From: Planctomycetaceae bacterium
Lineage (GTDB): Bacteria; Planctomycetota; Planctomycetia; Pirellulales; Pirellulaceae
Length of the DNA: 38,909 nt
Direction: 5' to 3'
Assembly (NCBI GenBank): GCA_024642205.1
Contig: JAHEBQ010000061.1
Span: forward strand, 1-38,909
Part shown: positions 8,795 to 17,395 of the stretch, piece after piece
Numbering within the stretch: position 1 is the stretch's first letter
Layout of the letters: each line of letters starts with the position of its first letter
Program-made: the position numbers and the translations under genes
The notes under the pieces: model-generated
What the model was told of the DNA's origin: nothing
What the model saw: the letters and a program-made list of their open reading frames with translations, nothing else
Databases searched by the model: none

Positions 8795-11116
8795 ATGTCA
8801 AATGCTTCGTCGAGCCGCAATCGGTGGATGACCCCAGCCCCGAAAGCCCCGCTGCGAAAAGCTGCCGAATTCATGAAGCGGTCCGATGTCTGGGCGCGAA
8901 TCGGATTGTGCGCTCTGACCGCCGCGATTCTGTACGTCGTGATGTTTGGGTGGGAAGAACCATTTTCTTATCGCGTTCGGCAGGCGCCCGTCCGCGACCT
9001 CCACGCGAATACGTCGTTCCTGTATGAAGACTACAAGGCCACGGTGGAAAAACGGGACCGAGTGCGGCGAAATTTCTTGTGTTTTTATGCCAACGATCCA
9101 CAGGAACTGGGCGACCTTCGCCTGGCTTTGATCAATGATGTTTTCAAGATCAAGCAGCAGGAGTTCGGCGAAATTGAGAAATCCAATGTTTGGTCAAAGT
9201 TCTTCCCGGCCGATGCCAATGACGAGTCCGAAACGGCAGCCGACGAGGAGTCGTTCAACCTGTTTCGAGAAGCCATCGCTGCGGATGAAGAGTTGGCGAC
9301 ACTCCGCAGCGCGATCGATAAAGCATTTCTTGAAATCGACAAACACGGACTGCTTGAAGATCTTGCTCACGAAAACAGCCAGGGCAGCATGGAGGAGATC
9401 GAAGTCTATCCCATCGGCAACTTCGAAGACCCGCACCGCGTGATCGTATCCCAGGTGCGAATTGCTGAAGTCGCGGATGATCTGCACCGGCGATTGGTCG
9501 ATGAACTTGGAAAAGAGTCGGCCGTCATTACCGACAGTAACCTGGTGGCCCAGAGGATATTCGATTGGCTGAAACCCCAGCTTCCGACGACTTTGTCCTG
9601 GGATGAACCGCGTTCAAAAGCAGGCGCTGAAGAGGCGGTTCGCAAGGTAGAAACGGTGATGAAGCAGATCGAACCCGGTGATCAACTGGAACAGCAGGAT
9701 GTCAGGGTCATTGATTTGCGCGGAATCAAGGCGGGTTTGCCACTGGGAAGCGAGGACATTCGCTTGCTTCGGTCCGAGCACGCAGCCAAGGTTCGGTCCG
9801 AGGGCCTGGGCGTCAAGGCCATTCGATCAATGATGTTTTTTGGCCTGTTCACAGCAATTTTCTCGATGTTTTGCCAATACCTCTATTATCGTGATCGAAA
9901 TTTGCTGGATGACCTGAAGCAGTTTGCGGTTCTCCTGGGATTAATGCTCGTAACGCTGACCCTGGCCTGGGTCGTCTCGATGAATGTCGAGTGGCGTGCC
10001 GAGATTGTGCCGATCACGATTTTTGCCATGACCGTTGCGATTGTCTACCACATCGAGCTGGCCATGTTGTTGGCAGCAATGGTCTCGTTGGCGTTTACGG
10101 TTGCTCATGGTTTTGGCCTGGGTGAATTCGTTATCCTCACGGCGGCATCATCGACGGCGTCATTGATGTGTCGGACGATTCGAAGTCGCACGAAACTGGT
10201 CAATATCGGAATGATCGTTGCGGCTGTTGTATTTCCGACAGTGATCGGAGTCAGTTTCCTGCTGGGCCAGCCATTGGCCTGGGCGCTGGTGACGGACGCG
10301 CTCTGGTTTGCCGGTGGTGCGGGGGTTGCAGGTCTGGTCATGACAGCATTGCTCCCGTTTCTTGAGCGTCTGTTCGATATTCAAACCGACATCAGCTTGC
10401 TGGAATTGAGTGATGCCAACCATCCGCTGCTCAAGGAGCTGGTTCAAAGGGCACCTGGAACCTACAACCACAGTATCAATGTGGCATCGATGGGTGAAGC
10501 GGCCGCCGAAGCGATTGGGGCCAATGGATTGCTGTGTCGCGTGGGTGCCTACTTTCATGATGTCGGGAAACTACGCAAGCCGGAATATTTTATCGAGAAT
10601 CAGGCCGGTGGACCCAACAAACATGACGATCTGGTTCCGACCATGAGTACGCTGGTGATCATCGCTCATGTAAAGGATGGAATTGAAATCGGGAAAAAGC
10701 ACCGACTTCCGCAGCGAATCATTGACCTGATTGAACAGCATCACGGCACCACGCTGGTTGAGTATTTCTATCGCCGGGCTGCCAAACAGCTGGAATCCCA
10801 GATTGGCGACGAGGCCGTAACGCCGCTTGACGATTCGGACTATCGTTACCCTGGACCGCGACCGCAGACGCCGGAAGCCGCCGTGATGATGCTGGCGGAC
10901 ACAGTCGAAAGTGCTTCCCGGGCGCTGCGGGAACCGGCACCGGCCCGGATCGAGAGCCTCGTACGTGAAATCGCCAAAAAGAAATTTGATGACGGTCAGT
11001 TCGAAGAATGTAATATTACCATCAAGCAGCTTAACACGATTCAGGAGTCTTTGATAAAATCGCTCAACGCGATGTACCACGCGCGGGTAAAATACCCTGA
11101 ATCGCAAACCGCCTGA
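8795..11116 (+). CDS. pgpH: 7TM-HD family phosphohydrolase (PgpH/YqfF-like)
   Basis: A 773-residue membrane protein with an N-terminal membrane helix (about residues 33-50), an extracytoplasmic domain of about 280 residues, a block of hydrophobic helices from about residue 347 to 525, and a cytoplasmic HD domain. HD-type residues are visible: His559 in TYNHSI, His588-Asp589 in FHDVGK, then EQHHGT and an Asp in LADTVESASRAL. Members such as Listeria PgpH hydrolyse cyclic di-AMP to pApA. That activity is inferred here from domain layout and from the phoH-ybeY neighbours; cyclic di-AMP use by this organism is not shown in the window. The ATG at 8795 is the obvious start. The gene is 108 bp downstream of phoH and 45 bp upstream of ybeY, so co-transcription is likely. 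Confidence 0.9.
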   Translation: MSNASSSRNRWMTPAPKAPLRKAAEFMKRSDVWARIGLCALTAAILYVVMFGWEEPFSYRVRQAPVRDLHANTSFLYEDYKATVEKRDRVRRNFLCFYANDPQELGDLRLALINDVFKIKQQEFGEIEKSNVWSKFFPADANDESETAADEESFNLFREAIAADEELATLRSAIDKAFLEIDKHGLLEDLAHENSQGSMEEIEVYPIGNFEDPHRVIVSQVRIAEVADDLHRRLVDELGKESAVITDSNLVAQRIFDWLKPQLPTTLSWDEPRSKAGAEEAVRKVETVMKQIEPGDQLEQQDVRVIDLRGIKAGLPLGSEDIRLLRSEHAAKVRSEGLGVKAIRSMMFFGLFTAIFSMFCQYLYYRDRNLLDDLKQFAVLLGLMLVTLTLAWVVSMNVEWRAEIVPITIFAMTVAIVYHIELAMLLAAMVSLAFTVAHGFGLGEFVILTAASSTASLMCRTIRSRTKLVNIGMIVAAVVFPTVIGVSFLLGQPLAWALVTDALWFAGGAGVAGLVMTALLPFLERLFDIQTDISLLELSDANHPLLKELVQRAPGTYNHSINVASMGEAAAEAIGANGLLCRVGAYFHDVGKLRKPEYFIENQAGGPNKHDDLVPTMSTLVIIAHVKDGIEIGKKHRLPQRIIDLIEQHHGTTLVEYFYRRAAKQLESQIGDEAVTPLDDSDYRYPGPRPQTPEAAVMMLADTVESASRALREPAPARIESLVREIAKKKFDDGQFEECNITIKQLNTIQESLIKSLNAMYHARVKYPESQTA

Positions 11117-11161
11117 TCGTCTCGTCAGATTGTATTTTTTCAATTCCAAATCTGGAAACCT

Positions 11162-11653
11162 TTGTCTACTTCAGCCTACAAAATCGAAATCGCCGACCAA
11201 CAGTCTCAGCCGATCGAGGACCAACCGCTGACGTCGACAGTCGAACAGATTCTCTCGGATCATGGAATTATTCGATCAGAACTCAGCATTGCCCTGGTTG
11301 ATGACCCGACGATTCGTCGATTAAACAAACAGTATTTGGGCCATGACTACGCAACCGACGTGATCAGTTTCGTTCTCGAATTCGACGAAGCATCGGGTTT
11401 TCTCGTTGGGCAACTGATTGTCAGCACCGACACCGCCGCAGAGATGGCTTCCCAGATTGGGGGCTCGATGCAGGACGAACTCTTGCTCTACGTGATTCAT
11501 GGCACTCTCCACCTCGTCGGTATGAATGACGAGTCTCCATCCGGTGCGGCTGAAATGCGGCTCGCGGAAAAGAAATACCTGGCGGAATCCGGGGTTGAGT
11601 ATCGCTGGCTCGAGGTCGAGTCCGGCCAGGATGATCGCGAGGGAATCAGCTGA
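11162..11653 (+). CDS. ybeY: YbeY endoribonuclease family protein with altered active-site residues
   Basis: A 163-residue YbeY (UPF0054) protein; the family acts in 16S rRNA 3'-end maturation and ribosome quality control. It starts with TTG at 11162, preceded by a weak GGAA, because no upstream ATG exists and internal starts would lose the N-terminal strand. The metal motif reads HGTLHLVGMND. Two of the three zinc His are present, but the third His of the usual HGxLHLxGYDH is Asp, and Tyr is Met. The nearly invariant Arg in LN..YRGKD is also replaced (KQYLGHDYATDVISF). Its stop overlaps the start of the next gene (TGATG), which indicates translational coupling. The phoH neighbour supports identity. 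Confidence 0.9.
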   Translation: MSTSAYKIEIADQQSQPIEDQPLTSTVEQILSDHGIIRSELSIALVDDPTIRRLNKQYLGHDYATDVISFVLEFDEASGFLVGQLIVSTDTAAEMASQIGGSMQDELLLYVIHGTLHLVGMNDESPSGAAEMRLAEKKYLAESGVEYRWLEVESGQDDREGIS

Positions 11654-12933
11654 TGTCTGCCGTCATTTTCGCGTGCATGATCGGCGGCGTCGTCCTGACG
11701 ACATTTTCTGCCGTTGCATCCCTGGTGCTCAATGAGATCGCATGGCACGAACTTGAGGAGTATTGCAAACAGAAAAAGCAGGGGGAACTGTTTGGCCGGA
11801 TATTTGATTTGCGAGAACAACTCGCTCTCGGCGCTGGCATCCTGCAGATGATTTCCATTGCGATCACCACGGTTCTGATGACGGGATGGTTACTGCATTC
11901 GCGCAACATCGCGGATCTGTCTGGCTGGGATGCGACGTCGATCGTCGGCCTGATCGCCTTTTGCCTGGTTGTCTGCGGGACCTGGATTCCCTGGGCGGTT
12001 GCCCGCCTGGGTGCTGTTGAGTTCCTGTTTCGCACCTGGCGATGGTGGTTTGTGGTCTCCGCATTGGCCTGGCCGCTGACGATCGGTGGGCAGTTCTTGA
12101 CGGCCATGCTGGCCCGGGCCAGCGGCCAGATCGAAGAGGAAGAAGATGAGGAAGAGGCGTTCGAAGATGAAATCCTGTCAATGGTCTCAGAAGGTGAACA
12201 CGACGGTTTTCTTGAGTCCGATGCGCGTGACATGATTGAAGGCGTGATGGAACTTGACGACAACGATGTCGCTTCCGTGATGACGCATCGCTCCCAGGTC
12301 GATGCGCTCGAAGAGGGAACCGATTGGGAAGAAATGGTCAGGTTTGTGGTCGAGTCGGGGCGGACCCGGATTCCGGTGTATCGGCAGAAAATCGACGATA
12401 TCGTCGGCCTGCTGTACGCGAAGGATCTGCTGAGGGAATCCCTGCGTAGTGAGAGCAAGCGAAAACCACTCAGCAAATTGCTCCGCCACCCGATGTTTGT
12501 CCCCGAGACAACCTTACTGGATGAAATGCTCAGCAAGTTTTTGCATGTCCGGACGCATATGGCGATCGTTCAGGATGAATATGGAGGCCTGGCGGGCGTG
12601 ATCACGATTGAAGATATTCTGGAAGAGATCGTGGGCGAAATCGTGGATGAGACGGACAAGGACAAGAGTGAGGAAATCACTGTTCTCAACCCGAACCAGG
12701 CAGATGTGCTGGGAACGGTCCACATTGGTCGACTCAACGAAACTCTGGGCGTTGAGCTTCCGGAAGATGATCAGTTCGACACGGTATCCGGGTTGATTAT
12801 GCATCAGCTGAATGAAATCCCCCGACCCGGACGTGAGTTGACGGTCGGTCGCGTTCAGTTCAATATTCAGGAAGCCAATCGACGCCAGATCAAATCCGTG
12901 CGAGTGACGGTTCTGGATGAAGGCGTTGATTGA
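11653..12933 (+). CDS. CNNM/CorC-HlyC family membrane protein with CBS pair
   Basis: A 426-residue protein of the hemolysin C/CorC (CNNM) type. An N-terminal DUF21 region with about four membrane helices covers residues 1-150. An acidic linker (EEEEDEEEAFEDE) follows, then two CBS domains around residues 205-325 (motifs SGRTRIPVY and DEYGGLAGVITIEDILEEIVGEI), and a C-terminal CorC/HlyC domain from about 340 that ends near the stop. Such proteins are linked to magnesium or cobalt transport or homeostasis, with CBS domains binding adenine nucleotides. E. coli ybeX, a related gene, also sits beside ybeY and ybeZ. The DUF21 region is more divergent than the C-terminal half. The start overlaps the ybeY stop by one base, so the two are translated together. 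Confidence 0.9.
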   Translation: MSAVIFACMIGGVVLTTFSAVASLVLNEIAWHELEEYCKQKKQGELFGRIFDLREQLALGAGILQMISIAITTVLMTGWLLHSRNIADLSGWDATSIVGLIAFCLVVCGTWIPWAVARLGAVEFLFRTWRWWFVVSALAWPLTIGGQFLTAMLARASGQIEEEEDEEEAFEDEILSMVSEGEHDGFLESDARDMIEGVMELDDNDVASVMTHRSQVDALEEGTDWEEMVRFVVESGRTRIPVYRQKIDDIVGLLYAKDLLRESLRSESKRKPLSKLLRHPMFVPETTLLDEMLSKFLHVRTHMAIVQDEYGGLAGVITIEDILEEIVGEIVDETDKDKSEEITVLNPNQADVLGTVHIGRLNETLGVELPEDDQFDTVSGLIMHQLNEIPRPGRELTVGRVQFNIQEANRRQIKSVRVTVLDEGVD

Positions 12934-13041
12934 ATTTTCAAAAACCCTGTGTGTGCAAAAATCTTGGGGTTGGAAGGCTTGAAGCACAACGCGTCAGGTT
13001 TGGACTTTGCGCGAGAATCCTGCAAACGCCGGCAAACGGAA

Positions 13042-15114
13042 TCAACCTTCCTTACGTTTTTTTGCCGCTTTTCGATCGGGGCGATAGCCCTGGCCCGGGG
13101 CGAAACGGCCTTGTTTCTTGGATGATTTTTTCTGATCACGTTTCCCGCCTGGTGGGTGGGTCAGGGTGCCATCGGGCATCCGATGCACGTACTCGCCTCG
13201 GAATTGTTTTCCCGCCATCCGCCGTCGCCGGTCGATGGCTTCCTTGGGAGCTTTTGCGGGAATCAGGCAATCACAACCATTTCCGATCAGCTCCTTCCGG
13301 TTGGCATCGAGCAGCGCATTACGGACTTCGAAGTAATTCTCGGGTTTGAAGAATTGCATCAGAGCCCGTTGTGTCTTACGGTCTTTTAACTTCTTTGCGA
13401 TATAGACCGGTTTCCTGGTAAATGGATCCATTTCGGTGTAATACATGCACGTGGCAACGTCGAGCGGGGCCGGGATGAAGTCCTGAACCTGATCCGGTTT
13501 GTAGCCATTGCGCTTGAGAAACACCGCCAAGTCAATCATCGAATTGACGTCGCTGCCGGGATGGCTGGAGATGAAATAAGGCACAATGTACTGTTTCTTG
13601 CCCGCCTTGCCGGACTGCTCGCGGAATTTGGTGGAGAAAGCTTCGAACTCGGCAACACCAGGTTTGCGCATCTTATTCAGTACATCATCGTTGGCGTGTT
13701 CCGGGGCGACCTTGAGCAATCCACCGACGTGGTGTTCGGTCAACTCCTTCATGTATTCGGGACTGCGCTGGGCCAGATCCATGCGAATGCCGCTGGCGAC
13801 CAGCACTTTGCGCACGCCTTTGACGCCGCGAGCTTCTTTCATCAACTGGATCAAAGGGGCATGGTCCGTACCGAGAAGTTTGCAGATCTTGGGATGGACG
13901 CAGGACTGGCGCCGGCAAACGGCTTCCACTTCCGGCTTGCTGCACTTCATCTCGTACATGTTGGCGGTCGGACCGCCAATATCGCTGACAATTCCCGTGA
14001 ATTTCGGATCCTCGGCCATCGTGCTGATTTCCGAGATGACCGAATCCTTGCTCCGCGACTGGATGACGCGGCCCTGGTGAGCCGTAATCGAACAGAAGGT
14101 GCAGCCACCAAAACAGCCGCGCATGATCGTGACCGAATCCTTGATCGTGGCAAAAGCAGGGATCGGTTCTTTGTAGCTGGGATGCGGTTTTCGCGTGTAG
14201 GGCAAACCATAGATCTTGTCCATCGCAACCTGGCTGATCGGAAACTGAGGTGGGTTAACGACCACCGTGAGTTCCCCGTGCTTCTGGATCAGTCGCTTGG
14301 CGTTGTAAGGATTGGTCTCGTTATGAATAATCCTGGTCGCCTCGGCAAATGCGAATTTATCATCACGGACCTGTTCGAAGCTGGGCAGTTCAATCGCGTC
14401 GTTGGGCACCGGGTCTTTCGCCCCGCAGATATAGGCCGCGCCAAGCATATCGCGCAGGTCTTTGACCGATTCGCCGGCATCCAGTCGTTGAGCCATCTCG
14501 ACAATTGGGTTTTCGCCCATTCCATACATCACCAGATCGGCTTTACTATCGAGCAAAATCGACTTGCGCACATTGTCGCCCCAGTAATCATAATGTGCCA
14601 ACCGCCGCAAGGACGCCTCGACGCCACCGGCGATGATGGGAACTCCATTGAAGGCTTCGCGGGCACGATGGCAATAGGCAAGCGTGGCGCGGTCAGGACG
14701 AAGCCCGATTCGGCCCCCCGGCGAATAGGCGTCACTGTTTCGGACTTTGCGATTGGCGGTATAGTGATTGATCATCGAATCCATGTTGCCCGCACTGATG
14801 CCAAAGAACAGTCGGGGTTGACCAAAACGCCGCCAGTCGTCACAGTTTCGCCAGTCGGGCTGTGAAACGATGCCAACTCGAAATCCCGCAGCTTCCAATG
14901 TCCGGCCCAAAATCGCCATGGCGAAACTTGGATGATCGATGTAGGCATCACCGGTCACAAACACCACGTCGAGTTCGTCCCACCCTCGGGCCTTGGCCTC
15001 TTTCATCGACATTGGCAGCGGAATTTTGCCTGTCGATGCGGGCACAGCGGTACCATTGAGAGTCTCCAGACGCGCACATTGCTTTTTCGCAGAATCGATG
15101 ATTGGAAGGTTCAT
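13042..15114 (-). CDS. YgiQ family radical SAM protein
   Basis: A 690-residue radical SAM protein of the YgiQ/UPF0313 family, of unknown reaction. The ATG at 15114 is preceded by GAAGAG and gives a length like E. coli YgiQ; the open frame runs back to a TTG at 15327, but those residues are not family-like. The early motif LDVVFVTGDAYIDHPSF is the family hallmark. The 4Fe-4S site is Cys334-X3-Cys338-X2-Cys341 in GCFGGCTFC. A Lys/Arg-rich tail of about 35 residues closes the protein and may bind nucleic acid. It runs convergent to the CorC-like gene with about 108 bp between stops. It is probably a single-gene unit. Confidence 0.93.
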   Translation of the reverse strand: MNLPIIDSAKKQCARLETLNGTAVPASTGKIPLPMSMKEAKARGWDELDVVFVTGDAYIDHPSFAMAILGRTLEAAGFRVGIVSQPDWRNCDDWRRFGQPRLFFGISAGNMDSMINHYTANRKVRNSDAYSPGGRIGLRPDRATLAYCHRAREAFNGVPIIAGGVEASLRRLAHYDYWGDNVRKSILLDSKADLVMYGMGENPIVEMAQRLDAGESVKDLRDMLGAAYICGAKDPVPNDAIELPSFEQVRDDKFAFAEATRIIHNETNPYNAKRLIQKHGELTVVVNPPQFPISQVAMDKIYGLPYTRKPHPSYKEPIPAFATIKDSVTIMRGCFGGCTFCSITAHQGRVIQSRSKDSVISEISTMAEDPKFTGIVSDIGGPTANMYEMKCSKPEVEAVCRRQSCVHPKICKLLGTDHAPLIQLMKEARGVKGVRKVLVASGIRMDLAQRSPEYMKELTEHHVGGLLKVAPEHANDDVLNKMRKPGVAEFEAFSTKFREQSGKAGKKQYIVPYFISSHPGSDVNSMIDLAVFLKRNGYKPDQVQDFIPAPLDVATCMYYTEMDPFTRKPVYIAKKLKDRKTQRALMQFFKPENYFEVRNALLDANRKELIGNGCDCLIPAKAPKEAIDRRRRMAGKQFRGEYVHRMPDGTLTHPPGGKRDQKKSSKKQGRFAPGQGYRPDRKAAKKRKEG

Positions 15115-15436
15115 GAGCTCTTCTTGCCATTCAGACGGCAGTACCGGAGAATCGGATGCCGGGTGGCAATTATATCCGGAATCGCCGTTGTCGTCCTGCC
15201 AAACTTGGTGGATCGTCGAAACATATCGATCTTCGCCAACACTCTTGAGAACCTGAGCCGGGCCAGGTGTCCCCGTCAGAGAATTGTGAACGGTTTTGAC
15301 TCGAAGCCGTTGCCGGGTGGTCGTCAAATAGGCCGAGCAGAGGATTTCGAAAGGCCGTCGCTTGCTCGTTCGGCTCTACAATCCGGTGGTTCCAGGGTAC
15401 TGGTTCTATCAAACGAGCCATTTTGTGATTAGCAGA
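15115..15436. other. Intergenic region upstream of the YgiQ gene
   Basis: About 320 bp between the radical SAM start and the terminator of the next minus-strand unit. An in-frame extension of the radical SAM frame reaches 15327, but it contains no family sequence. The radical SAM promoter should be in this stretch; no clear motif was seen. Confidence 0.45.
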
Positions 15437-15477
15437 AAACAAAAACAAAAAAAAGACCCGCCTACATCCGGCGGGTC
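15437..15477 (-). terminator. Rho-independent terminator of the DUF1559-lipoprotein unit
   Basis: A perfect 8-bp inverted repeat, GACCCGCC (15455-15462) and GGCGGGTC (15470-15477), encloses a 7-base loop. On the plus strand it is preceded by a long A-rich run, so on the minus strand the hairpin is followed by a T tract (15454 down to 15437). It lies 45 bp beyond the stop of the lipoprotein gene and fits termination of that transcript. Confidence 0.9.
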
Positions 15478-15522
15478 CGATCGGATTTAAATTCGTCCAT
15501 GAGTCGAGCAAGCCGATTCCAA

Positions 15523-15999
15523 CTACTGGGTCAACTCGATCTCAAATCTGTTATTCTCTGCCGACACCGTAAACGACAATGGCGTCGTACCAACCCGCTC
15601 GTATTTTTTGGGAATCGGACGGTTTTTCAGCGATTTCAGGAATTTTATCGCGGCCATCTGCGACTTTTCGTCTTGGCCGCGTGTATCTCCCGGAATCTGA
15701 CCTTCGACGATCAGGACTTTGCATTCACAGGCACAGCATCCCGGTTCCGTCTGGCCTTGCAGGTGCAGCGTAAAAGCCCCGGACTTGTCCGTCACTCCCG
15801 ATGCAACGTAGTTGCCGTCGAGTCCATCCTCCATGGGAATAAATTTTACTTCTGCGTTAAACAGCGGGGCGTTGTTGTATGTCAGGATTCCAGTCACCGG
15901 TACAATTTCGGGCGGCGATTTATCGCAACCTGCCACGGTTGTACTCGTCAGAAATACCAACACAACCAGCGACCAGCGTTTGATGTTATCTCTTGACAT
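15523..15999 (-). CDS. Small planctomycete lipoprotein paired with DUF1559 protein
   Basis: A 158-residue predicted lipoprotein. The ATG at 15999 is chosen because it gives a clean signal peptide with lipobox Val-Ala-Gly-Cys (hydrophobic VVLVFLTSTTVAGC). Longer in-frame starts to 16053 lie inside the upstream gene. The mature part begins with a beta-rich segment like carboxypeptidase-regulatory or transthyretin-like folds (VTGILTYNNAPLFNAEVKF, then DKSGAFTLH), followed by a region with Cys-Cys-Ala-Cys-Glu-Cys. Its start overlaps the DUF1559 stop by 14 bases, so translation is coupled. Such small lipoproteins commonly follow DUF1559 genes in planctomycetes; the function is unknown. It probably sits in the cell envelope with its pilin-like partner. 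Confidence 0.82.
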   Translation of the reverse strand: MSRDNIKRWSLVVLVFLTSTTVAGCDKSPPEIVPVTGILTYNNAPLFNAEVKFIPMEDGLDGNYVASGVTDKSGAFTLHLQGQTEPGCCACECKVLIVEGQIPGDTRGQDEKSQMAAIKFLKSLKNRPIPKKYERVGTTPLSFTVSAENNRFEIELTQ

Positions 16000-16945
16000 C
16001 GGCAACATTTCCGTCGTTACGTATTGCCAGATTCTGCAGGACGGCCAAATCACCCGTACCGGTTGCAGTCAAGAATTGAACTGAACCATCAGCAACCACA
16101 AAATTGGCTCCGCCAGGATGCCCGCTGCTGAATGAATTGAATTTTTTGTCCTGCAAGCCATAACTGGGATTGGGTCCCGAGCCCAGCGGAAGTTTGTAAT
16201 TAATGGGTTCAACAACTCCGGCAATGCAATCGCGAGCCGACAGTGAACTGGACCACGCCCAGCCGCGATACCCCTTGAACGCTTCCCATTCATTGTCTTT
16301 GGAATATCGCTCGCCTGCCAGCAGAGTATTAGAAGACCCGTCCGTAATCTTGGCAAACGTCGTCTTGCTGTTGCAATACAAGATTCCGTCGAAGGTGATG
16401 TTGTAAATGTACCAGGTTTGAAGACCAGCAACACCAAAGTAGCTGTTGGCTCCAAAGTGATAGTCCTGATAGACGACTGTCTGTTCGGGGATGTCGGACG
16501 GACACAGCAAGTTGGAAACAACCGTGGCTGCCGGAGAGTTGGGGCCCTGCGCGTTGACATATTCTCGCTGAGTCAGGTCCAACTGGTCGAACAGGTTATT
16601 CTGCTCCATGAACGGAAATATCCAAACCATCCATGATCCAAATTTTCCGCTGAACGCAGGTTCCTTGACTCCGATGGTACTGGCAGAGTTCGAAAACCAT
16701 GAACCCGATCCCTGGCCGATGGGAACGTTGAGCCCGGGAGGGAAATGCTGATAGGTGCTTTCGAAATTCATACACGCCAATCCGATCTGCCGAAGATTGT
16801 TCGCACACTGTGTGCGGCGTGCAGCTTCTCGAACCTGCTGGACGGCTGGCAGAAGCATTCCGATCAGAATGCCAATAATGGCAATCACGACCAAAAGTTC
16901 AACCAACGTAAATCCGTTGCTTTTCAGTCTGGGTTGACAAGACAT
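15986..16945 (-). CDS. DUF1559 pilin-like protein with N-terminal methylation motif
   Basis: A 319-residue protein typical of planctomycetes. The N-terminus has a type IV pilin-like prepilin motif: a short basic leader, then Gly-Phe-Thr-Leu-Val-Glu-Leu-Leu and a long hydrophobic helix ending LLPAVQQVREAARR. The DUF1559 body follows and closes with the hallmark H-G-type element GHPGGANFVVADGSVQFL. These proteins are processed like type II secretion pseudopilins and are present in dozens of copies per planctomycete genome; their function is unsettled. A good ribosome site, GAGG, precedes the ATG at 16945. A perfect 12-bp palindrome about 40 bp upstream could be an operator. It is followed by an overlapping lipoprotein gene and a terminator, making a two-gene operon. 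Confidence 0.95.
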   Translation of the reverse strand: MSCQPRLKSNGFTLVELLVVIAIIGILIGMLLPAVQQVREAARRTQCANNLRQIGLACMNFESTYQHFPPGLNVPIGQGSGSWFSNSASTIGVKEPAFSGKFGSWMVWIFPFMEQNNLFDQLDLTQREYVNAQGPNSPAATVVSNLLCPSDIPEQTVVYQDYHFGANSYFGVAGLQTWYIYNITFDGILYCNSKTTFAKITDGSSNTLLAGERYSKDNEWEAFKGYRGWAWSSSLSARDCIAGVVEPINYKLPLGSGPNPSYGLQDKKFNSFSSGHPGGANFVVADGSVQFLTATGTGDLAVLQNLAIRNDGNVADVKR

Positions 16946-17395
16946 TTTTACCTCAATTTTGGAAATAACACAGATAACTGGCCAGAATCATGATTCCTGA
17001 CGAACCGAATACCAGTCAGTCGCAAGCCGCTTTCAATCGTGATAAATAAATTCGACGCAGCCGGGAAGATTGTAAAGAACTACCTTGGTTTCTGCCAGTT
17101 ATTAAATTCAAATGTTGAACCAATTTCACGGAGTCTTCACGATCCTTGAGCCTGTGCGTTGCCTGGTCGGAACCCACAATCCCACTGAATACGGAAGCTT
17201 GTGGCGTGAAGTAACGCATTTTGAATGTCTGATGACGAACGCCCGAATTGGAGCCAAACCCGTTTAAAACTCCTCGATTTTGGGATCGCAACGCAGAAGA
17301 ATCGGCTCCGATGTTCGGGACCTGAAAGGCCGTGCAGGGCTCTACCAAGCTTCTCGTTTCTCCGGACCGAATTACCGGAATCCCGAATTCAGGTA
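16946..17395. other. Intergenic region between the CE15-like gene and the DUF1559 unit
   Basis: About 450 bp between two minus-strand genes. It carries the DUF1559 promoter region, including the perfect palindrome GAATCATGATTC at 16985-16996. The remaining sequence has only short open frames without protein character, and no clear terminator for the upstream unit's transcripts. Confidence 0.5.

Noticed and set aside
13561..14865. Long plus-strand open frame (434 codons) opposite the YgiQ gene
   Set aside because: It lies fully antisense to a gene with clear family motifs, and its translation has no recognisable domain. It is a shadow of biased codon use.
15115..15327. N-terminal extension of the YgiQ frame from a TTG at 15327
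   Set aside because: No similarity to the family, and an ATG with a ribosome site at 15114 gives the usual length.
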